Source of the DNA: Ditibartonella apihabitans | Lineage (GTDB): Bacteria > Pseudomonadota > Alphaproteobacteria > Rhizobiales > Rhizobiaceae | Assembly (NCBI RefSeq): GCF_002007485.1 | Contig: NZ_CP015820.1 | Span: 1,116,001 to 1,180,000, forward strand | Length of the DNA stretch: 64,000 bases | Direction: 5' to 3' | Part shown: positions 51,605 through 60,600 of the stretch, piece by piece | Numbering within the stretch: position 1 is the stretch's first letter | Layout: each line of letters opens with the position of its first letter | The notes under the pieces: model-generated | What the model was told of the DNA's origin: nothing | The model's database searches: none | Seen by the model: the letters and a program-made list of their open reading frames with translations, nothing else | Translations under genes and position numbers: made by a program

Positions 51605-52384
51605 TCAAAAGGCGCTCAAATAAGAGCCGCCATCAATGATTAAATTCTGCCCGGTTATAAAACCGGATTTTTCCGAGCATAAAAAAGCGCAAGCCTGTCC
51701 GAATTCTTCAGGATTGCCAAATCGTTTTGCCGGATTTTGTGATTGTCTTTCTTTCATGATCGTGTCAGCGGATATTCCGGTCTCACCGGAAGCAGCATCA
51801 AAGCTTTGTTTTAGCCGGTCAGTCAGAAATGGACCGGGCAAAAGATTGTTAATTGTTACGTTATCGCAAACAACCGTTCGGGCAATGCCTGCGAGAAACG
51901 ATGTGAGGCCAGCCCGTGCACCCGATGACAGATCAAGTCCTGCTATCGGAGCGTAGACGGATGTAGACGTTATATTGACAATGCGGCCGAATTTTTTTTG
52001 GACCATTTTGTCAATCACTGCTTTGATAAGTTCGATTGGCGTTATCATATTCTGAATGACGCCATCGACAATTTTATTGCGGTCGAGCTCTCTGAAATCA
52101 CGAAATTGCGGGCCGTGATTATTGGTAACGAGAATATCCGGTTCAGGGCATTGTTCTAGCAATAAATGCTGCCCCTCGGATGTTGAAACGTCGCCAACGA
52201 CCTCTATCACGGTTTTCTGGGTAAGTGCTTTGATTTCTTGTGCTGCTTTATGAAGACTATCCGCATGTCGGCCATTGATTATAACGTCGCATCCTTCATT
52301 TGCCAAAGCTATAGCACATGCTTTTCCGAGTCCTTTGCTTGAAGCACATATGATTGCTTTCCGCCCGCTTATACCCAAATCCAT
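51605..52384 (-). CDS. SDR-family protein with atypical active site
   Basis: A 259-residue Rossmann short-chain dehydrogenase/reductase. The nucleotide motif is ASSKGLGKA (residues 14-22) and Ser140 is in place, but the YxxxK catalytic pair is replaced by Ser153 and Arg157 ([11 protein letters not shown]). The same replacement occurs, as far as I recall, in a conserved rhizobial subgroup, so it is not local damage. It may be a reductase with altered chemistry or a non-catalytic paralogue. It is upstream of and probably co-transcribed with the malic enzyme gene. Confidence 0.83.
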   Translation of the reverse strand: MDLGISGRKAIICASSKGLGKACAIALANEGCDVIINGRHADSLHKAAQEIKALTQKTVIEVVGDVSTSEGQHLLLEQCPEPDILVTNNHGPQFRDFRELDRNKIVDGVIQNMITPIELIKAVIDKMVQKKFGRIVNITSTSVYAPIAGLDLSSGARAGLTSFLAGIARTVVCDNVTINNLLPGPFLTDRLKQSFDAASGETGISADTIMKERQSQNPAKRFGNPEEFGQACAFLCSEKSGFITGQNLIIDGGSYLSAF

Positions 52385-52649
52385 ATTATACTTTCATTCA
52401 GAAAAAACTTGATAAAGAGATGAAATTCAATACTCATCTCGTCTTTTCAGACGAATGTTATGCTTTCGTTTCATCTTTTTCAACTATAGTCTAAGGACAC
52501 GCACCTGTCATGATCCACGAAAGCTCCTTCCTTACACGAATGTGTTATAATCAAAATTTTTATAGTTAATGGCACATTAATCTTTCTGAATGATACTTAA
52601 AATTGTATTGAGAGGAATCGACGTTTCAACGGGGTAATGGACGGGTTGA

Positions 52650-53818
52650 ATGACTGATCGCATAAACGCGAAGGAAAAGGCAGACAAAAAACCGGCAATT
52701 GTGGAACATGAGCTCCGCGATGGTGTTTTGTCTGTCTTGTGCCATGGCTATTGGACGACCCACACTGTCTATCTTATTGACGACGATTTACGTGAGCTGG
52801 AAAATGTTGATTGCCAAAAAGCGGTTCTGGATGCTTCGGGACTGCAATCTCTTGACACTGCCGGAGCCTGGGTCCTCGAGCGGCTTTATGTAAAACTCAA
52901 AAAACGCAACATTGCTGTCGAACTTACCGGTACAAAACAATCCTGGCATTCGCTGCTTATTACAGTGGGGAAGAGTTTTTCAAATAAAGATGACACGCTC
53001 AACGAGCCGAAACTGCCGGCCTATATCCGTTTTTTTTCGACACTGGGTGAAAGGGTAATAAATAGTTATCACGATTTTTACTCGCTATGGATATTTTGGG
53101 AGCGACAATTCGTGGCTCGCAAATGAAAAAAGGTCGTGGATCTGGCGTAAGTCTTCCGGCAGTGGTGACGCAAATAGATCGAATGGGTGTTGGTGCTGTT
53201 CCTATCATCGTTCTTATGTCTTTTATCGTTGGTGCGATTATCGCCCAACAAGGGGCATTCCAGTTACGTCTTTTCGGAGCTGAAATCTTTGTCGTCGATC
53301 TCGTCGGGATTCTGGTTTTTCGCGAGCTCGGTGTTCTTTTGACAGCCATTATGATTGCCGGACGTTCTGGAAGTGCGATAACTGCCGAGATAGGATCCAT
53401 GAAAATGCGTGAAGAGACGGACGCATTGAAAGTTATGGGACTAAATCCGATCGGTGTCCTGATTTTTCCGCGTCTTGTGGCTTTGGCAATTATTTTACCA
53501 CTTCTGACCGTTATTTCCGATCTCGCTGCGCTGGTGGGTGCTGGCGTGGTTGCCAATCTCTATTCGAATATTTCATATGAGGCTTTTATAACGCGTTTGA
53601 ACGATGCTGTTTATACGACAACCTATTTTGCAGGACTTATCAAAGCACCTTTTATGGCATTGATCATTGGCATCATCGCATCTGTCGAAGGGATGAAGGT
53701 TGGAGGAAGCGCCGAGTCACTAGGGCAACGGGTGACAAGTTCGGTTGTTAAATCGATTTTCGTTGTCATTGTTATTGATGGCTTTTTTGCCATCTTCTAT
53801 GCTGCAATCAACTTTTAA
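52650..53818 (+). pseudogene. mlaE: STAS-MlaE phospholipid ABC transporter permease, frameshifted at the domain junction
   Basis: Inner-membrane permease of the Mla-type lipid transport system. Rhizobial homologues are single proteins with an N-terminal STAS domain fused to the MlaE permease. Here the STAS part (52650 onward; DASGLQSLDTAGAWVLERL) runs to YHDFYSL, then the frame shifts. The permease part continues from ATG 53087 (MDILGATIRGSQMK) through PAVVTQIDRMGVGA and ITAEIGSMKMREETDAL. One base is missing at about 53085-53086; adding it gives 389 residues. No ribosome binding site precedes ATG 53087, which argues against a real two-gene arrangement. Confidence 0.85.
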
Positions 53819-53830
53819 GAGGTTTTCAAG

Positions 53831-54670
53831 GTGAGAAAAGCCAAACGAAACCACTCGACATTGGATCTGACAACCGATGAAATCATCTCGGTTCGTGATG
53901 TTACAGTCCAATTTGGCAGCAAAAAAGTTCTTGATGGATTGAATTTGGATATTCATCGCGGGGAAATTCTGGGTTTTATTGGTCCATCGGGCGCCGGAAA
54001 ATCAGTTCTTATGAGAACCATTCTGGGACTGAATAAAAAAGTATCAGGCCATATAAAAATACTGGGACAGGACATTGATGAAATTTCGGATCAGGAAAAG
54101 GTCGAGATTGATATGCGAATGGGCGTATTATTCCAGCACGGTGCGCTTTTTTCAGCATTGAATGTTCTGGAAAACATTCAGGTCCCGATGCGGGAATATC
54201 TCGATTTGTCGCCAAAATTGATGGACGAACTTGCGCGGCTTAAAATCTCGTTGGTCGGACTAGAAGCCGATACGGCGGAAAAATATCCTTCCGAGCTTTC
54301 CGGCGGCATGATTAAACGTGCGGCTCTCGCTCGTGCATTGGCGCTTGATCCCCATATTGTTTTTCTGGACGAACCGACATCCGGTCTTGATCCGATTGGC
54401 GCGGCAGATTTTGATCTTTTGATTGAAGATTTACGCGACACTATGGGATTAACTGTATATATGGTAACACACGACCTTGATAGCCTTTATGCTGTTTGTG
54501 ACAGAATAGCAGTTCTCGGTCATAAAAAGGTTATGGTTGAGGGGACTATTGAGGAAATGTTGAAGTTTGACGATCCGTGGGTTCAATCGTATTTTCGCGG
54601 CAAACGCGCAAGACAGATTGTTCCTCGTGATCGACACCCGAAAACTGATATAAAAGAGACGGCAGAGTAA
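53831..54670 (+). CDS. mlaF: Mla-type lipid ABC transporter ATP-binding protein
   Basis: Cytoplasmic ATPase that powers lipid movement with MlaE. It has 279 residues: Walker A GPSGAGKS at 51-58, signature ELSGGMIKRAALARAL, Walker B IVFLDEPTSGLDP, and the H-loop VTHDLDS. The apparent start is GTG 53831, which is 13 bp after the mlaE stop. mlaD follows after one base. Confidence 0.94.
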   Translation: MRKAKRNHSTLDLTTDEIISVRDVTVQFGSKKVLDGLNLDIHRGEILGFIGPSGAGKSVLMRTILGLNKKVSGHIKILGQDIDEISDQEKVEIDMRMGVLFQHGALFSALNVLENIQVPMREYLDLSPKLMDELARLKISLVGLEADTAEKYPSELSGGMIKRAALARALALDPHIVFLDEPTSGLDPIGAADFDLLIEDLRDTMGLTVYMVTHDLDSLYAVCDRIAVLGHKKVMVEGTIEEMLKFDDPWVQSYFRGKRARQIVPRDRHPKTDIKETAE

Positions 54671-54671
54671 G

Positions 54672-55637
54672 ATGGAAACCAGAGCAGATTATGTGACAGT
54701 CGGTATCTTCACTGTGGTGACACTTATCGCTGCTTTTATGATCGTTTATTTCATAGCCAGAATGGGTGATTCGCATCAGCTCGAACCTTTGGATGTGCGT
54801 ATTCCCGGTTCGGTAACGGGGCTTGGTGAAAGCAGTCAGGTTTTTTTCAACGGCATTCGCGTTGGTACAGTACGCAGGCTGGTGCTTGATGATACCAATC
54901 CGAATATGGTTATAGCGAAAACCGAAATTAATGGTACCACTCCTATAACGCGCTCCACAGTCGCAACTTTAGGCTTTCAAGGATTAACCGGTCTTGCTTT
55001 TATTGAACTAAAAGGGGGGAGCCTGAAAGAACCTAACCTTTTGCAAGAGGCCAAAAAGGAAGATACAGTCGCTCGTATCGATGCGGATCCGTCGACATTC
55101 AACAATCTGTTGGCGACAGCGCAAGATATATTTGCTCGCGCCAATTCCACTCTGGGCGAGATGGAGCAATTTATGAAAGATTCCCGTGAACCGCTCACGG
55201 AAACGATTAAAAATGCCCGCAATTTTTCGGATACGTTGAACAAAAACACCGATAATGTGCAGAAAATTCTTGATGATACCAGACAAATGATGTCACGGCT
55301 TAATACGGCTTCGGAAAAAGCAGATTCTATAATGGCAAAGCTTGACAACATGCTTTCACCCGACAACCGGAACAGCGTCATTGTACAAGCCCAGCAAACT
55401 TTAGCTTCTATTCAGAAAGCTGCCGACACGATAAATGAGCATATCGGGCCGATTGCCAATAATCTTGAAAGATTTTCGGGGCAGGGTTTGAGAAATGTCG
55501 AGGCGCTTGTTAGTGATAGCCGCCGCTCGGTTGACCGTATTGAAAAGGCAATATCCGATCTGGAGCGTGATCCCCAACGGATATTGTTCGGAGGTTCGGG
55601 TACTGTGCCACAATATGACGGGAGAACACGTCGATGA
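54672..55637 (+). CDS. mlaD: MlaD-type MCE-domain protein
   Basis: Substrate-binding component of the transporter: one N-terminal transmembrane helix (residues about 8-29) and a periplasmic MCE domain (PLDVRIPGSVTGLGESSQVFFNGIRVG, residues 36-61). A long helical C-terminal part from residue 150 to 300 probably forms a coiled or tunnel-like extension. It has 321 residues. It overlaps the following lipoprotein gene by 4 bp (ATGA). Confidence 0.92.
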   Translation: METRADYVTVGIFTVVTLIAAFMIVYFIARMGDSHQLEPLDVRIPGSVTGLGESSQVFFNGIRVGTVRRLVLDDTNPNMVIAKTEINGTTPITRSTVATLGFQGLTGLAFIELKGGSLKEPNLLQEAKKEDTVARIDADPSTFNNLLATAQDIFARANSTLGEMEQFMKDSREPLTETIKNARNFSDTLNKNTDNVQKILDDTRQMMSRLNTASEKADSIMAKLDNMLSPDNRNSVIVQAQQTLASIQKAADTINEHIGPIANNLERFSGQGLRNVEALVSDSRRSVDRIEKAISDLERDPQRILFGGSGTVPQYDGRTRR

Positions 55638-56245
55638 TAATAGAAACGAAACACGTCAAACGGATTCTCAGCTATCCTTTGGGATTTCTGTTGACGGCTT
55701 CTCTTCTTTCAGCATGTGGAGCGCCCGCGCGTGATACTTATGATCTTTCTATCAACGATGTTGCTGTAGCCGGAACGCCGAAACATCAAAAAATACAGAT
55801 ACTTGTTGAAAAACCGGATGCTGTTAAAGCGCTTGATGGACAAGATATTGTTATTAAGCAGAATGGTTCCATCGCTTACCTTAAACGGGCACAATGGAGC
55901 GATCGTCTTCCTGATCTTGTTCAGGCACGTCTTGTTCAGGCCTTTGACAATAGCAATCATTTTGGTGGCGTTGGACGCCCGGGTGATGGCTTGGCAATCA
56001 ATTATCGTATCCTGACTGATATCCGTTCATTTGATGTCAATGTTGTTAACGGACACAACACTGCCACTCTGGAAATATCTGTAAAAATTATGGATGACAG
56101 AAACGGCAATATAACGGCGTCCAGAGTTTTCAAAACCGAGGCACCTGTTTCAGGAACAAATAATAATCAATATGCCGCAGCCTTGGATAATGCCTTTAAG
56201 AAAATGACCAAGGACATCATAAATTGGACGATTTCGACTATCTGA
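55634..56245 (+). CDS. ABC-type transport auxiliary lipoprotein (PqiC/COG3218 type)
   Basis: A 203-residue lipoprotein: a signal sequence with lipobox LSAC (Cys near residue 28), then an ABC-transport auxiliary domain. It is coupled to mlaD by a 4-bp overlap, so it is probably the outer-membrane-associated partner of this lipid transporter, as PqiC is for PqiAB. The operon ends here; no convincing terminator is seen. Confidence 0.86.
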   Translation: MIIETKHVKRILSYPLGFLLTASLLSACGAPARDTYDLSINDVAVAGTPKHQKIQILVEKPDAVKALDGQDIVIKQNGSIAYLKRAQWSDRLPDLVQARLVQAFDNSNHFGGVGRPGDGLAINYRILTDIRSFDVNVVNGHNTATLEISVKIMDDRNGNITASRVFKTEAPVSGTNNNQYAAALDNAFKKMTKDIINWTISTI

Positions 56246-57576
56246 AAAGTGTAGAACATCCGCCTTTATGGCGAAGACCTGCGAATTTTGATGATCAATC
56301 ATGGGGTTAAGATTAAGCAAAAAAGATAGCCAACCCCCGAACCGGTGCGGAAAAAAATATTGGCAAAATAAATGGTGAGGTTCTCGCAGAATTTTTGGCT
56401 TTAACCTGTTTTATCGCCATCGAACACTTAAGTCACTAACCGATGCATTGACCAAAAAGGGCGAGTAACGACCGCACCATTATTGATATTCTCATTATTG
56501 CTGTTTCATTCGTTAGTTTCAAAAATCACCAAACAGCTACCAGCCGCGTTAGGTTTAAACCCACAAAGCGGCTATGTGCTTGATCGGCAGTTAACCGCTA
56601 AATCGAACAAGGCAGATAACAGTTCCGGAAATTCTAGTAACGTCGCTTGAGAAGAATCCGAAATTCATGAGTCGATAGAAAGCCAGAAGCGATATTATTT
56701 TTTTTCAAAGACGGCTTGTCAGGAAAGCAAAGAAATTTGTGCGGTTTAAGAATTTCGTATCTTGTAATAAATTTTGCGAAGCTAACCGGATAGCAATTTT
56801 TAAAAATAAAAATGAAATATTGAAAATCGATATAACGTAATTTTCCCGATTTTCGGAAAACAAAAAAGATAGGGGATGTTTCACCTTTCTATGGAGGGAT
56901 TGTATAACTATTAACAAGTTATTCAATCAGAGCCTTTGTCGCTTGATTGATTGTTTTCCGGTGGTTTTTCGACAATTTATGATTTTAAAATTGATTTGTC
57001 TTTCAAAGATAGGGCAGGTAGACATGAAATCCCCGTCTTTGATTGTTTGTTGAAACAGTTTGTTCTTGGACTGTTTGTCGAGACGAGTTGAAACGGTCTC
57101 AATTAAAAAAACAGCATTTTTTAAAACGGTGATCCCTTTCACATAATGGTTGTTCGGTTGTTTTTTCTGAAACTTTTGTTTCTGTCCAATTTATTGGCTT
57201 CCGGTTATCCGATCACGTAAACCTGTCCTTACCCGCTTCAATTGACAAAAGCATTCAGGCTAATGATGTGTCGAGAAATCACGGTACAATTCCGATCTGT
57301 TCGAATGATATTTTCCACATTAAAGCAAAGAAAATAGCGATAGTACGATAAAAATTTAACGTGTTGATGGCCGCTTTTATACAGGATAACTCACTTTGGA
57401 TGCCCCGTTTTAGACGTCTGTAACCTCAATCGAGGGAAACGAACGGAATGAACAATCAGCAAAGATAAGGCAACAGAGACAGACGGAACGCCAATCGTGC
57501 GGAGCCAAATCTCCGACAAGGTCAATCAAGTTTGATAGACGGATAGCGAGAAATGAAGTCGCAGACCACAGATATG
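56246..57576. other. Longest non-coding region of the window
   Basis: About 1.3 kb between the converging lipoprotein and coiled-coil protein genes. Open frames are short and unsupported. A small hairpin (56261-56274) lacking a T-run lies just after the lipoprotein gene. I recognise no RNA gene, repeat or protein remnant. Confidence 0.45.
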
Positions 57577-57603
57577 AAAAAGGGGAGCTTGATGTTCCCC
57601 TTT
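57577..57603 (-). terminator. Intrinsic terminator of the coiled-coil protein gene
   Basis: On the minus strand, 8-bp arms (57596-57603 and 57579-57586) are followed by TTTTT including 57577. It lies 9 bp after the stop codon. Confidence 0.88.
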
Positions 57604-57611
57604 CAATGAGA

Positions 57612-60600
57612 TTACTGGATACGGCCGCTTGCATGGGCAAGCATTGTATAAACCTTGCCTGTATCGGAAGTGAGATATTTCCTTATTGTTTCTCTGTCGC
57701 CAGTTTCCCGAGAGACATCGCGTAGCAGCTTTTCGAAATCTGCAATATATTGGTTGACCGAACGGCGGAAGTCGCTATCAACCAGATATTTTTGGCGGAT
57801 TTTTTCGAATGTTTTCTGACCATTCAGCGTATAGAGCTTCTGTGTATAAATATTCCGCTGTCCACGACGATAATGATCCCAGAGTTGAACCGCAGCATTA
57901 TGGTCAATTGCCCGGACAATATCGACGGATAGAGAATTTAGCGATTCAATCACATGATCGGCAGGGCGCGGTTGGTCAACTTTGGTGAGAGTTGCAACAC
58001 CCGATTCATCTCCGCGAGAAGCTCGAGCCAAAAGATTTGATACCCAACCGTCTTTTACAGGCGCCGTGGCTGGCTTTGGTGTCATCGACGGATTTGCGGT
58101 AAAATTCTGTTTGAACAAAGTGGATGAACGCGGTCTGTCTTCAAAAACAGGGGTTTCCGCTTTCAAGCTTGTAGCCGACGTTGATGGCCGTGAAAAATTG
58201 CTGTTCTGCGCATTTTGCTGCATGAGCAGAGACAATTCCTGCAACGCTTTGATCTGATCGGTAACAGCATGACGCATTTGTTCTGCTGATTCCTTCGTTT
58301 GTGCCGGTAGCTGACGGATAGTGGTGTTCAAATTATTGCTTGTTTTTTCAAGCTCGCTCTTGATGGATTCTGTCGCACGACGAATTTCATCGGTAGCGTT
58401 GGAAAATTTCGACGAGGCGACGACAACCATCTCGTTCAAACTCTGTTGAAGTCTGAACGCTGAATCGCGTGTGCTCTGGTCTGTTTCTTTCAATGCCGAC
58501 CCGATAGCCTCCTCGTAATGGGCAATGACCTGATTGATTTCTTCCGATTTGGACATCAATGCGTCACTTAATTGAGCCAATGCATTTTGCTTTTCTTCAA
58601 TCGTACCGCTAAACGAGTTTTGTGATTGATTAAGCATGTGAACAGCCTGATTGAGAACATTTGCGTGTTGATCAAGGCTTTGAGACATTTGATTTATTTG
58701 TTCAAGTGCGCTGCCAGACAAACCTTGCAGAAGTTCAACATTGTTGCCCAACATCTGGGTAGAATTGTTCAGATTTTCAGCAATCTGATTACTGTTCTGG
58801 TAGAAACTATTGGCCGCTTCATTGAACTGTCCGTCAATATTCTGGATTGACGAGATCAAGCTATTTGCATTGGCACTGATATTCTGTGCAGATTGCTCCA
58901 TCTGCATCAACACTCCCGAAACATTGCCGATGAAATCATCCTTGACACCGGAAACCGCTTGAAGTGTTTCCGAGGTGCGTTGTGCCAAGGCGTTCATCAA
59001 GGCATCATTTTGTGCTTGCATGCGTTGTTCGGCTTCTTGTGTTGCAGCGCTCAATTGATCATTGAACTGGGCTGCCAGACTACCGAGTGATTGGGTCGTC
59101 TGTTGAGCAGCCTGTCCGAGATTTTCGGCAACATTTGTCAGTTGTTCGACATCACCTGCAATCTTGCTGGAAGCTCCGCTAACGACATTATTGACGTTTT
59201 CGCCAATGCTATTCAAATGATAATCGATATTGGTTTGCAATTGCTGCATCGTTTCGTTCAGGAAATTGGAACGATCAGCTAATGATTGTTCTATAGATTG
59301 TGCTGAACTGACTATAACCGAATTGAAACGTTCGGCCTGCTGATTGATAATTCCCTCGGCTTTCGCCATTTCACCGTCAAAAGATGTTGTCAACGTCTGT
59401 CCAGCTTCATTGAAGCGTGTTGTGGCTTCATTAATTTTTGCATCAAGAGATGAAAGAATGTTGTCACCCGCAGCCGAAAGAGCTTTCCCAACCGTTTCGG
59501 ATTGTTCTGTCAGGTTTGTAACAGCCCGTTTTCCGGAAGCAGACAGGACACCTTCGGCCTTTACAGCTACATCGGCAAAAGACGTTACAAATTCCTGACC
59601 AAGATCGGCAATCTTGGTTTGAACCTTATTTGTTTCATTATTCAGCGTCGACAAAATACCATCGCTGATATTCGTGAGGGTAGACTGAAGTTTGGTTGCT
59701 TCCTCATTGAAGGAAGAGAGAACCTGATTGCCCGATTGCGACAACAAAGAAGATGCTTTGTCAGCAATATCGTTCAGTGAATCCTTTAAAGACGCATTTG
59801 AATCTTCAAGAATTGTTTTGGTTTTATCTGTTTGTTCGGCCAAAGATGTTGTCAAACCGGCTCCGGTAGACGAAAGGATGTCGGACGCTCTGTCAGTTGC
59901 TTCTGTCAGGCCGTTAACGAGTTTATCGCTTGTCTCGTTTAGCAGCGAATGCGCTCTGTCGGTCTGGGATGTCAGGTTTGTCACCAGCTCACCACCCGAT
60001 TGGGTAATCAATTCGGATGCTTTTTTGGCTTCATCGGTGAATGTTTCTGACGCAGAAGTAATGCTGTCGCGAAGGTCGCTAGCAAAAGACAGGGCTGAAC
60101 CTTCCAACGAGCTTTTTACGTTCTGTATGCCGGTTTCCAGTGCGGTCTGTATCGTCTGGGTACGATTGTCAAGAATCGCAGTCTGTTCGGAAAACGTGTT
60201 TTTAATGCCTTCATTGTTTTTGGCTACCACGTTTTTAAGCTCGTCAGATTTTTGTTCTAACAAGTTGCTTTGCGCTTCGAACGATTTCGATATTTCACCT
60301 AGCGTATTCGTAAAGTTATCCTGTAACTCTTTTGCGCGCTCGGTGACGATATTGGAATTGGTGGTCAATGTCTCATTCATGGATCCGATGCGGTTATCCA
60401 TTGACGTTAACAATGAATCGTTTGATTCGTTCAGCGCTTTTTCAAGCAATTGCGTATGATTTTTAAGAGTGTCCAAATGATTCGCGAACGCCGTTTTCAA
60501 TTCCTGGCTATTGTTGGCGATCGAATCTTGTACTTTCAGTACCTGACTGCCAACTGTATCGTTGAATGTAGCGTCACCTTTTGCAATGACATCCTTGATA

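Noticed and set aside
59728..60459. Long open frame on the strand opposite the coiled-coil gene (also others across 57.7-62.6 kb)
   Set aside because: These are reverse-strand shadows of a Ser/Thr/Ala/Glu-rich repetitive protein. They have no ribosome binding sites and no domain.
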